64,000 nt of DNA from Carnegiea gigantea (Eukaryota; Streptophyta; Magnoliopsida; Caryophyllales; Cactaceae), in assembly GCA_029747015.1 (NCBI GenBank), contig JAKOGI010000023.1, forward strand, positions 1,108,501 to 1,172,500. The letters are read 5' to 3'. Below, one piece after another: positions 45,415-56,607 of the stretch. Under the pieces are notes generated by a model. The model did no database searches. It worked only from the letters and a program-made list of their open reading frames with translations, and was not told the origin of the DNA. Position 1 is the stretch's first letter, and the number at the start of each line of letters is the position of its first letter. Both the position numbers and the translations under genes were made by a program.

Positions 45415-46604
45415 GAGGGCAATCCTTCTCACTTCTCGAACATTCCTCTTGAGCAAGCCCATGAGATTGGTAGGGCCCTTGTAAAGCTTTAAGAGCAAAT
45501 GAAAAAACTCACCCAAGAGGTTGCACAAGTAAGGGAATCCACTCCCCAAAACCCTTATCGATGAGTCTACAATGCTCACCCTATTGACATTGAATACTCT
45601 TCCTGTCATGAAGACTTTGATGATGAGGAAGGAAGACCAAGAAGACTAAGGCATCCAAGGGATGATCTTCGAGATCTCAAAGTTGAAGCTCCGAAATTTG
45701 ATGGCAATCTTAACCTGGAGAACTACATTGATTGGGTTCAAGCCCTTGAAAGGGTCTTTGAACTCAAAGAATATAATGATCAGAAGGCCTTCAAGTTTGC
45801 CATTCTTAAGATGAAGGGGTATACCTTATTGTGATATGAACAATTGAAGAAGAATAGGGCTGAAGAAGTCAAATTTAAAATCGAGACTTGATCCAAGCTC
45901 AAGAAGCATATGGACAAGAAATTTCTACCTTCTTCATACAAATAAGAAATCTACCTCAGGATCACTTCTCTCAACCAAGAGAATCTAAAGGTAGAAGAGT
46001 ACATTACGGAGTTTGAATAACTCCAAATGCGGGTTAGCTTGGATGAAGAATCCAAACTCAAGATTGCTAGGTTCATTAAGGGGTTATCTCCTAGCATAGC
46101 TAGCAAGGTGGAATTACAACCTTACTTATCCTTTGATGATGTGTGTCACCTAGCTATCAAGGTTGAGAAGCAACTTCAGGGTCGAAAACCCTGTCAAACC
46201 ACTTCCTCTATTTGTCCTTCAAGTTCCCCCAAGGGTTACTCCAACCCTGACAAAGCTATCACTAGCCCTACACCCGTCAAAACTCTTGAGAAGGGTAAAG
46301 GGATTGCCAGTGAACCACCAAAGATATTGGAGGGTAAAAAGTGTTTCAAATGTCATGGTTATGGAGACTTCCAAGCAGATTGTCCTAACCAAAGGACCCT
46401 CATCGTTAAAGAAGTAGAAGAAATTCAAGCTATTGAAGAAGCCACTAGTGAAGGGGAAGTAGAGGATGAGTATCAAACTTTTGTCACCCCGGATGTAGGA
46501 GAACTCTTGGTGATTCGGAGAGCACTCCATGTTCAAGAGGCTCCGTATGAGCCAAGCCAAAGGGAGCAAAATTTTCATACCCGATGCACTATCAGAGGCA
46601 AGGT
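45415..46604 (+). pseudogene. Ty3/gypsy gag
   Basis: The reading begins near 45415 with an N-terminal coiled segment (EQMKKLTQEVAQV near 45494). The retrotransposon gag domain follows: APKFDGNLNLENYIDW near 45690 through FKFAILKMKGY near 45790 to a stop-free part from 46027. A zinc knuckle lies at about 46344-46385 (CFKCHGYGDFQADC), where the His of CCHC is Asp. Stops at 45490, 45562, 45832, 45889, 45943 and 46017 inactivate it; several sit where Trp, Gln or Arg codons are expected. The frame runs into the hAT insertion at 46605. Confidence 0.85.
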
Positions 46605-47140
46605 TAGGGATGGGTGTAGGGCGAGTATGGGATGGGTAGAGTTATACCCGCATTCATACCCATTTTTAAAAGTCATCCCCATACCAACACCCATACCCAT
46701 CGAGTTTTCCAAATCTATACCCATACCCATACCCATACCCATCGGGTATGTCGGGTATTTCGGGTTTTATTCGGGTATATATGGATACTCATTGGGTATG
46801 ATAATTTCTTTTAGTTAAAGAAATTCATAAAACTATATTAGCGACACAAAGGGATAGATTGCATTGTTGGGGATGGGTTGGGGTATTAGGCCTTTTTTTC
46901 ACGAATTACCAACGTCCAAAGCTCAAAACTTTACTCAACAATTTATTTTACCCCCAAAAAAAATTCGGGTACAGGGCAGGTATAGGTGTGGGGTGGGTAA
47001 TGCCAATACCCGAACTCGTACCCATACCCATACTCGTTTTCAGTGTATCCACCCCATACCCATTTTTTAAAAATTTTTTATATACATACCCGTTATAAAT
47101 GGGGCGGGTTTTTCGGGTTCGGGTACAACTCCCATCCCTA
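46605..47140. mobile_element. hAT-type non-autonomous element, 536 bp
   Basis: Perfect 8-bp duplication GGCAAGGT at 46597-46604 and 47141-47148. Inverted ends TAGGGATGGG and CCCATCCCTA are perfect over ten bases. The interior has dense ACCCAT, CCCATA and GGGTAT runs in opposing orientations that can fold back. No transposase. The duplication size and TAGGG ends fit hAT. The host retroelement reading is in the same register on both sides. Confidence 0.92.
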
Positions 47141-47713
47141 GGCAAGGTGTGTGAGCTCACCATTGATGGGGAAAGTTACATTAATGTAGCTTCCACAACA
47201 CTCATTGACAAACTTCAATTAGCCACCAAGGTGCATCCTACCCGTTATTCTCTCCAATGGCTCAAACAAGGAAGCGAGGTAACTGTTTCTCAGCCAGCAC
47301 TTATTTCATTCTCGGTTGGTTCATATTACGGTGAAGTATTATGTAATATTCTTCCCATGGATGTATGTCATTTGTTGCTTGGTAGACCATGGTTATTTGA
47401 CGATCACCTAATTCATGATGGACATGCTAATACTTATGCATTCAAGTACATGGGTCGTAATCTTACTTTGACACCTCTACCTCTACTTAGACTCCTCAAA
47501 TCTAAGCCGGGGAAGGGAAGTGAGAAAAGCCTATTTATGAGTGAAACACGGGTGGAGAGAGTCATTAGTAAGAGTAAGCCTTTATTTGCCTTACTTATGG
47601 TAGAATTAAACACAAATGAGAGAGTGAAACCCATTCGTCCTTTAGCTCAATCACTCTTGAAAGAGTATGATGATGTATTCCTTAATAATCTACCCCAGGG
47701 CTCCCTCCTTTGA
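47141..47713 (+). pseudogene. Ty3/gypsy aspartic protease
   Basis: Directly after the hAT element the reading GKVCELTIDGES contains the protease active-site region (Asp-Gly). INVASTTLIDKL follows, and the C-terminal LLLGRPWLFDD lies near 47377. The motif has Glu where the usual DGGS or DTGS has Gly or Ser. The frame closes at 47713 ahead of the reverse transcriptase, which needs a frameshift to connect. Confidence 0.82.
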
Positions 47714-48950
47714 GAGGGATTGAGCAATAATTGATCTTTTACCGGGCACTCCTTTGCCAAACAAGCTAGCCTATAGGTGCAATCCTTATGAGTCAAAAGA
47801 GCTTCAACGACAAGTCCATGAGTTGCTTGATCGTGGTTACATTAGATAAAGCTTGAGTCCATGTTCGGTTCCCGCCTTTTGGTACCTAAGAAGGATGGCA
47901 CTTGACGTATGTGTGTTGATTCTAGGGTCATAAACAACATCACCATCAAGTATCGATTCCCTATTCCTCGACTAGATGATATGCTTGATGAGTTGTATCG
48001 GTCTAAGGTCTTTTTCAAAATTGACGTCCGGAATGGCTATCACCAAATTAGAGTGAAAAAAGAAGATAAGTGGAAAACTGCCTTTAAGACCAAAGATGGG
48101 TTATATAAGTGGCTTGTGATACCATTTGGTCTATCTAATGCTCCTAACACTTTTATAAGGCTCATGAATGAGGTTTTGAGACTATTCATTTGGAAGTTTA
48201 TTGTGGTGTATAGTTGTGATGAAACATCTCATGTGGAGCATCTTTCTTAAGTATTCCAAGTGCTACGACAATAAAAGTTATATGCCAAACTTGAGAAGCG
48301 TGAGCTATTCACTCCTCAAGTTATCTTTCTTAGCTATGTTATATCCGATGAGGGAATTGAAGCTGATGAATCTAAAGTTAACGCTATCAAGAGTTGGCCT
48401 ACTCCTACCTCCATCATGGAAGTACGAAGCTTCCATGGGTTGGCCTCTTTTTACTGCCGGTTCATCAAAGGCTTTAGCTCTATTATGGCTCCATTGACCG
48501 AATGCATGAAAAAGGGAAGCTTTGAGTGGACAAAGGCTGCCCAAAGGGCCTTTAAAACCATCAACGATCGGCTTTGTTGGGCTCCTATCTTAGCTCTTTG
48601 CAACTTCGATCTTCTATTTGAAGTTGAGTGTGGTGCTAGTGTTGTTGGGATTGGTGCGGTTCTCACTCAAGCTAAGCGCCCTCTAGCTTTCTTTAGTGAG
48701 AAGTTGAATGGTTCGAGGCTCAACTACTCCACCTATGACAGGGAATTCTATACCATTGTTAGGGCTTTGGAACATTAGAGTCATTACCTCAAGCCCAAGC
48801 CCTTTGTGCTCCACTCGGATCACAAGGCATTGTCATATATCAACGGTCAACACAAGTTGAACTCAACACATGTCAAGTGGGTTGAGTTCCTTCAATCTTT
48901 CCCCTTCTCCTATAAGCATAAGAGTGGGAAAGAGAATATTGGCTGATGCC
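47714..48950 (+). pseudogene. Ty3/gypsy reverse transcriptase and RNase H
   Basis: RT motifs: [21 protein letters not shown] near 47912-47975, [15 protein letters not shown] near 48012 and [11 protein letters not shown] near 48124. The segment with the YxDD catalytic box is missing: IVVY is followed at once by [12 protein letters not shown] (48198-48248). RNase H follows with [14 protein letters not shown] near 48428, [14 protein letters not shown] near 48660, YDREFY near 48736 and the HSDHKAL and ADALSRG region near 48815-48962. Further stops and frameshifts are at 48248, 48776 and 48943. Confidence 0.88.
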
Positions 48951-50224
48951 TTATCAAGAGGATATGCTCTCTTTTCGGTCCTTGACGGCAAGGTTCTTGG
49001 ATTTCATTCCATCAAGACTTTATACCATGAGAATGAAGACTTTAAGGAAGTGGTGGAGAATCATTCTAACTTTGGCTCTTTTACTCTACAAGATGGTTTC
49101 CTCTTCAAAGGAAACAAGTTTTGCATCCCTAAAAGCCCTCTACGGGACTTGATTGTCAAGAAGGCTCATGAAGGAGCCTTACCCGATCATTTTGGCATTA
49201 ACAAGACCATTGAGATACCCAATGATCATTTTTATTGGCCCAAGATAGGTGGGGATGTTAATAAGGTGATCTCAAGTTGCAATATTTGTTAGATGGCTAA
49301 GAGTCATTTCTATCAAGGTCTCTACACTCCTCTTCCGATCCCCTCAAGACATGGGATGCCATTAGAATGGACTTCCTCGTGGCTCTTCTAAGAACCCCTC
49401 GAGAAAAAGATGCTATCTGGTAGCGGTGGATCGATTCCCAAAGATGGCTCACTTCATTGCATGTCATAAGAGTGATAATGCTACCTACATTGCAGACCTC
49501 TTCTTTCAAGAAACTGTAAGGCTCCATGGTATTCGAAGAACCATGGTATTGGATAGGGATACCAAATTTTTATCTCACTTTAGAGATCCCTATGGAGGCT
49601 CATAGGGACTAAGTTGCTCTTTAGCACTACTTTCCATCCTCAAACGGATAAGCAAACAGAGGAAATAAATAGAACTCTTACAACATTGCTAAGGGGTATG
49701 GTGAGTAAGAGCTCAAGGGAATGGATGTCAAGCTTGCTCATACCGAATTTGCCTATAATAGGGCTCCCTCCTATGCTACCTCTCACTCTCCCTTTGAAGT
49801 GTGCTATGGTCTTAACCCTCTTTCTCCCATTGATCTTATATCTGTTCCTTAAGAATCAAGGGTGAGTTTTGAGGCCGAAGTAAGAGCTAAAGAGATTAAA
49901 AAGCTACATGAGCGAGTGAGGGCACAAATTGAAAAGGCGAATAAGCAATACAAACAAAAGGACAACAAGCCCACACCTTGAGTTCAAACCAGCTAATTTT
50001 ATATGGTTACATTTGAGGAAGGAAAGGTTCCCCCTCAAGAAGGAAGAATAAGCTCATAGGTAAAGGAGATAGTGCATACAAAGTGGTGCAAAAGGTGGGA
50101 GAAAATGCATACAAGATTGAACTTCTGAGAGATATACAAGTATCCGCCACCTTTAATGTTGGGGATCTCACTCCTTACCTTGAAGATGATAAGGAACATG
50201 ATGAAGATCTGAGGACAAATCCTT
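48951..50224 (+). pseudogene. Ty3/gypsy integrase and C-terminus
   Basis: HHCC-type zinc region at about 49164-49290 (HEGALPDHFG through CNIC). The core follows with MDFLVALPR near 49363, [11 protein letters not shown] near 49547, and HPQTDKQTEEINRTL near 49636 carrying the catalytic Glu. The C-terminal GENAYKIELLRD and FNVGDLTPY are near 50098-50178, then LRTNPFQGG leads into the polypurine tract. No chromodomain can be seen. Frameshifts and stops are present throughout. Confidence 0.83.
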
Positions 50225-50240
50225 TTCAAGGGGGAGGGGT
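50225..50240 (+). other. Polypurine tract
   Basis: TTCAAGGGGGAGGGGT directly before the 3' LTR. Confidence 0.85.
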
Positions 50241-51370
50241 TGATGCAGAGCAACTCCCAAGCTTTGGCCTACTCTCACTAGTGAGGGTTATCAACCAAGT
50301 CAGCCCAATATTGACCCTAGATCAAGGACTAGGTCTTCCTAGGTCAATATTAGCTTAGGACCCTTAGGAAGGTCCAAGGAAGGTTAGATAAGGTGGTTGG
50401 GCCTAAAGTAGCCTTAAATAAGGAGTTAACCACTTAATCCTGCCAAAACCACCTCATTAGCTCATTTTTAGTTTCTGAATAGAATACTTTACTTTATTTC
50501 TAGCTTAGTTTCTATCAGGTAAATGAGCTCCAAATTCCACAAATTATACATTGATAGAAAGCCCCAGATGTCTATTTTCTAATAAGTCTTGAATCACCCC
50601 CCAATTCCAAAAAATGGGAAAGTTATGTGCTAAACACCGAGCATATGTAGGTCCAAGACTAGAAAGTGCATGGTTCTGATTGTGGGCTTAATTAAGGAGG
50701 TTAACGCTGTAATTTTGGGGATTAATTAGCATGGAATGATTCTTCATACATAAGGGAGAGTCCACAAGTGGCACACCTTATATGGAAGAGTAGAGTCTAC
50801 TCATGGCTCTCTAGAAGATGGGAGATGAATTCTGAAAAATACAGCTCATAGTGATTATAATTATCTTAAGTATCTTGGTTTATTTTCTTAGGATATTTTG
50901 TAAGACTCCTATTGGCCCACTTGCCCACTAATGTGCAACTAATTTTTCTTCCTATAGATCCACTTTCCCCACTAATGTATAGCTAATTTTCCCCTTCATT
51001 GGGTATTTATAGACCCAATTACCTCCATGAAAAATTAGATTGAATGAATGATTTGAGAGCTTGAAGCTTGGTTTTCCTCAAAATCTCAAAATCTTTATCT
51101 CTCTTAGGAGGGTGGTGATTTAAGTCTTCACTGTAATCTAATCCTTGGTACTAAGGCTACAGAGGGTTAGAGGATGGGATGAATTATCTTCTTGCTACTT
51201 ATTCAAGTGTTGAATGTTTGCCATTAGAAGCCTTCTCTAATTACTTGGGAACATACTCTCTTCCCATCTCTTTTGGTTTATCTTTGCAGTGATTAATCTT
51301 CAACCTATATTGGGCTCACCTACAAGCATTTCATGCCTTTATTTGACTAAATGGAATTCACCATGCATCA
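50241..51370 (+). mobile_element. 3' LTR of Ty3/gypsy element
   Basis: TGATGCAGAGC to CCATGCATCA, 1130 bases. It is about 90 bases longer than the 5' LTR, mostly because of a small internal duplication near 50910-51000. The bases after it (GACTG) do not match those before the 5' LTR (TTCAT). Confidence 0.9.
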
Positions 51371-51599
51371 GACTGACTGTAGATTGAAAAATCGTAGATT
51401 ACTTGCTACTCCACAGAAATGGAGGAGAGGAAGTTTAGAGAGGCATTTTTCTTTAGTCCGTATAATCCAAGCTGAAAAAATAGTCAAAACCTGTCTTTTT
51501 CCGTTATCCAGATTTTGGACATGTATGATGAAAGCAATGTTTACTTTAAAATTATTAAATTTTATATGTTGTGTTGTCACTCTATAATTATAAAAGTCG

Positions 51600-51955
51600 A
51601 TTAAAGTAAATTAATTTCTCTATTTAAGAAGAATGTGAAATAAGCTACTCTAATAAATCAAAATCCAACCACCAATCAGCCATAGTTTTCAGAGTCAAAG
51701 TAAGTAGCTGAGAAGTTGAGAGACTCGAGAAAGAATTTCTTATTGGTGCTTCTCCCTCACCATCATCCTTTTTATAGTAAGATAAACTGAAGATACACCT
51801 AATCTAACTACAAAGATACAATGTATATGTTCCTAATACGATGGATACAATAGACAATGTACGTGTTTGTAATCCAATGGATATAATGGACAATGTATGT
51901 GAACCTAATACAATGTATACAACGTATAGGTGCAACACCATTTTCCCAATACTCT
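51600..51955 (-). mobile_element. Ty1/copia 3' LTR, partial
   Basis: On the minus strand the tract CTTAAGCGAGAG leads into TATTGGGAAAATGG, the usual TGTTGG start with G changed to A. A TATA-like CTATAAAAAGG lies near 51775. The U3 holds about three imperfect ~38-base repeats (ACAATGTA...GTTCCTAATAC) at 51815-51925. The far end of the LTR could not be fixed. Confidence 0.6.
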
Positions 51956-54900
51956 CGCTTAAGTTGGAGTGTGTGGATTTGCAACACCCAGCTTGCCCAG
52001 AAGATAGTGAAACTGCCGTTGATCGAGAGCTTTCATGAAGATCTCAACAAGTTGTTCCTTGGTAGGAGTATAGTAGGTAATGAGGATGCCAGAAACTAAC
52101 TTTTTATGAACAAAATGATAATCCACTTTGATGTGCTTGGTAAGTAGGATTGGTAGCAATACGCAGAGCGAACTGATTGTAACAATGCATGATAGCAGGA
52201 GGAACAGAGAAACCAAGGGATGTCAGCAAATTATGCAACCAAACAACTTTGCTAGTAGCATTAGCCATGACTCGATATTCTGCTTTGGCAAAGACCGAGC
52301 CGCAGTATCTTGTTTCTTTGTTTTCCACGAGATGGGTGCTATGCCAAATTAGATGAAGTATCAAGTGACTGACCGTCATGACATAGGGCAACTCCCCCAA
52401 TCTAAATCATAATAGAGTTGAAGATCAAAGGTAGAAGTTGGAGATAACAAGATGCCTTGGCTCGAACTTGACTTCAAGTATCACCATATACAAAGGGCAC
52501 TGTGCCAGTGATCATGACAGGGGTTTTGCATAAATTAGCTGAGCAAATGGACAATGTAAGTGATGTTAGGCTAAGTAATAGTAAGATAGATAAGCTGTCG
52601 AATTAGACGTTGATATTATAAGGGATTAGAAGTAAGATAGATAAGCCGTCAAATTAGACGTCGATATTGTGAGGGATCAGACAGAGGAGCACCAGAAATA
52701 TCTAAGAGCCAAAGTTTTTGCTCCATAGAAAACGATGCTGGTTCGACCCCAAGTAAACCCGTTTTAGTGAGAATATCAAAGTGTATTTCCGCTGGCATAA
52801 GAATAATCCCTTTGGAAATCGAGCAACTTGAATTCTAAGAAAGTACTTCAATGAGCCGAAGTCTTTGAGTTTAAATCAATCGTTTAAGTAGACTTTGAAT
52901 GCTACGTAGTGAGAAGGGCTATTACCTATCACGATCAAATCATCAACATAGACAAGGAGAACAAGAAAAACTTCACCCCGATGGTAGGTGAACAAAGTGT
53001 GATCAAGTGGAGGCAGCTTGAAATTATTGTCCTGTAAAGCAGTTGCAAGCTTACAATACCGCTCTCGTGGTGCTTGTCAGAGACCAAAAAGAGATTTTTT
53101 TCAATTGACACACCAAATAAGGACAAGGCGGAGTAAACCCAGGTGGTGGTTTCATGTAGATATCCTCATCAAGGTCTCCATGAAGGAAGGCATTATGCAC
53201 ATCTATTTCATGTAAGCCTAACCTTTAGAAATAGTGAAAGTGAGGATGCAGCAAACTGTGACCATGCGAGCAACTGGGGCGAAGGTTTCATTATAGTCTA
53301 TACCTTAAACGTGATGATTCCCCAATATGACGAGTCAAGCTTTCTATTGCTCAATGATCCCATCTGCATTATACTTGATTTTGTAAACCCATTTGCATCC
53401 AAGAGCCATTTTACCAAAAGGCAAAGGACTAAACTCCCAAGGGTTGTTATCCTCCAAAGCCCGTATCTCCTTATCATCGCATCACGCCATTGTTACTGAT
53501 GAGCTACTTGACTAAAACTTTTAGGCTCATCATAAGAGATGATGGCTGCAAGTAAAGCTCAATGTGAGGCCAAAAAAATATCATAGGAGATAAAATTAGA
53601 GAAGGGGTAAGGCGTCCCTGAAGAGGAAGTTTGGAGAGGTGAAGAATGGGGTCTTAGGAAGCAATAGTATAACAGACGAAATCCTTAAGATGTGGAGGTG
53701 GTCGCCTACTGTGTAGAGTTTCCCCGGACCCGGTATTGTGGGCCAAGATTTAGTTGTTGGCCCGAGAGTCTCCCCTTATCCTAGTGCTGTGGGCTAAGAG
53801 TAAGACCGGGCTAGCGCAAAAGAAAGGGAAGGCTTGCCCAATGCATTGGTCGTTCTGCTAACCATGCTAGACCCAGATGTAGATGGGCTGGTTGGGCCAA
53901 CCTGCCAGGTGAGGATGTAGAGGGACTGGGCTGAGGCATTGATTGAGCAGACAAATTACACTTATGTTAGGCTAGTGGATTGACATTTTGCCTATTTGTT
54001 TGGATGATGGGATGACCCATAGGTGAGATGGTCTCATCATACCCCAACGGTTAAGAAAAGATGGTGTTGTCGTTAGGGAAAGGTGGAGAAACATTGAGCT
54101 CCTTCCCCATGGGAAAACATTCTCATAGAAAACCACATCCTGAGATGCGTATATCCTTTTAGTCCCAAGATCATAAACTTTTCACCCTTTCTGACGATGT
54201 GGATACATAAAAAAATGCATTTGTGGGCTCAAGCATCATACATGTCACGGGTTCTCGAATGGTTGTGAGCATAACATGATGACCCAAACTCACGAACATG
54301 TTCATAGGATGGTTTGACTCCAACAACATTTCATAAGGGGTGTAGAAACTAAGAACCTTAGTAGGTGTTTAGTTAATGAGGTAGGTCGCGGCAAAAGCGC
54401 ACTCAACCCAAAATTTGATCGGAAGGCAGGCCTGAAATCTGAGTGCTTTAGCCACATTAAGGATATGTCTATTCTTACATTCTACCTATCTGTTTTATTG
54501 TGGAATGTCCACGCATGATGTTTTATGAATACTTCCCTTTTTTGACAAAAAATTCTTTAAGTGGCCCATTATAGAATTCATGACCATTATCACTCCCCAC
54601 CCTTTGAATTGAAACGCAGAATTGAGTGTCTAGCATGGACCAAAAATTCACAGGACACTTGAATGTTTCACTTTTGTCTTTCAGAAGAAAGACCTACATA
54701 GCTCTACTATAGTCATCCATAATGTACAAAAAATAATGATTGCCAAAATAAGATAAGGTATGGTAACACCCCTATAAGTCACAATGCACAAGTCTAAATG
54801 GTCAAATAACTCTAGATTCACTAAGCGAAAAATAATTTCTAGTTTGTTTTGCTTTATGACAAACATCGCAACAGTCACAAAGTCCTTTACTTATTTTAAA

Positions 54901-56607
54901 GCCATATAAACTGGATAAAGTAGTTAGAATACCATAGGATGGATGTCCAAGTCGTTGATGCCACAAAACTGCTTCTTCACTATGAACTGCCACCAAGCTC
55001 ATTGCTTCTATCCCATTTTTCAAACAATATACCTTGTTTTTTAAGTCACCAACTCCAATCCACCACTATGAGCTATAGTCCTGTATGAGACAAGAATGTT
55101 CACCATAAGTAACAAGACATTTTATGTATTTGGTTAGTTGTCGAATAGAGATAAGATTGCAAGAAAATTTAAGCGAGCATAAAACATTTTGCAAAAGTAT
55201 CTCAGGAAAAACGACTAGTATCCCAACTTGTTCAACCATCACTATCACTTTGTTAGCAGTGGTAATATAAATCGGTTTTGGCAATTTAGTGAGATTTTTA
55301 AGTATATGGGAATTATTAGTCGTACGATGTGATGCCCCACTGTCAAGCATACATTGTACAGAGGCACCATTGTAGCTTTTACCAGCCATGCATTCTTAGT
55401 TTTTCCCCCCCTTAAAGTAGGCATACATTTCTTCAAGTTGGGTCATTGTCAGCCCGCCAAATCCGGCCTAAAGTCTAGCCTCCTCAGCCTTTTCTTTCTC
55501 TTATCTACCTGCCACTAGAAAAGTTTCTCCTCCTTTTTTGTTATTCATGCCACGATTTCTAGCATTCTCTTGCCTCCCTTCTTTGCTACTCCATAATTGC
55601 AACCTCGCCCTCTTCCTTGATTCAATCGAGCTCCTCTTTGACTTCCCCAGCTAGCTGGATATCCCACCAATTCGTAGCACTGCTCCTTGCACCCAAGTTT
55701 ATTGCAATGGTTACACCTGGGCCGACCCGAATTTCTGGGCAGATTGTCGCTCTAATGGCCACGATTTATGCTCATTGTGGCTTTAAACACTGCTCTTTCC
55801 ATCAAATCATAGTTGTCCATGCCTTTTTCCATGGCCTATTGCTGCTGCTCTCGGATAACAAAGGCGTACATTTTGTTCCAACTCGGTTGTGGGTCCAGCG
55901 ATAAGATGTTAGATCTCACCGTCCCATAAAGGTCCGAGTCCAAACCCATAAGAAATTGGTGGATTCTTTCTTTTTCTAGATGTCTGTTTATGTCCTTGCC
56001 GACGCCCAGGAGCAGGTTTGAATGGTTTGATAATCTCCCAATTTGTCCCATAGAGTCTTCAAATTCATGAAATACTTAACATGCTTAGTTTTCCTTGTGT
56101 GGTGAGGGTCAATTCCCTCTTGATTTGATGAATTCTGATAGTATGACCTTGTGAATATCTCTCTTCAAGATTAGTCCAGATCTATCTAGCCATCTCGGCG
56201 TAGGCAACAGAGCCATGAAGGCTCTTGTCAATAATGTCATACAACCATGCTATCACTAGGGAATTGCATCTCTCCTAGGCATGAACCTCTGGCATAGTGT
56301 TCTAAGGCTTGGTGATACTCCTTTCTACAAACCTGAGCATGTTTTTTGATTTTAATGCATTAATAGTCAATCGACTCCAATTGGCATAATTATTGCCATT
56401 AAGGTTCATGGGGCCGATAATATTTCTAGGGCTATCTGAATTGCACAAGTAGTATGGAGATTATGGATCTGTTGGATTGACAATAATGTCCACTCTTTTG
56501 TCATTGATTACTTTTTGTTGTTCTTGGTGGTTCTTGCCATCCACGGCCTTGTTTTTCGTTGCAAACTAATGACAGATGTTTTATTTATTTGCCAAGCTCT
56601 GATACCA
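51956..56607 (-). pseudogene. Ty1/copia gag-pol remnant
   Basis: Minus strand, from the right. Gag UBN2-type segment near 56050-55840 (RIHQFLMGLDSDLY). A knuckle-like CNHCNKLGC near 55720, in which Cys replaces His. Protease MLDSGASHRTT near 55340. The gag-pre-integrase LWHQRLGHPSYG near 54960. Integrase core with SDNGHEF near 54590. Reverse transcriptase with KARLVILGNHH, TFAPVARM and an intact LVYVDDLIVIG box at about 52925-52960. RNase H follows with AKAEYRVMANATSKV near 52290 and, at the C-terminus, DYHFVHKKL near 52120. The pol order protease-integrase-RT identifies copia. Many stops and frameshifts are present. Confidence 0.88.
56591..56607 (-). other. Primer-binding site, tRNA-iMet type
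   Basis: Minus strand TGGTATCAGAGCTTGGC, unchanged over the core 12 bases. The adjacent LTR end (TCA at 56608-56610) starts the 5' LTR, which extends right for an unknown distance and does not clearly align with the left LTR. Confidence 0.85.
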
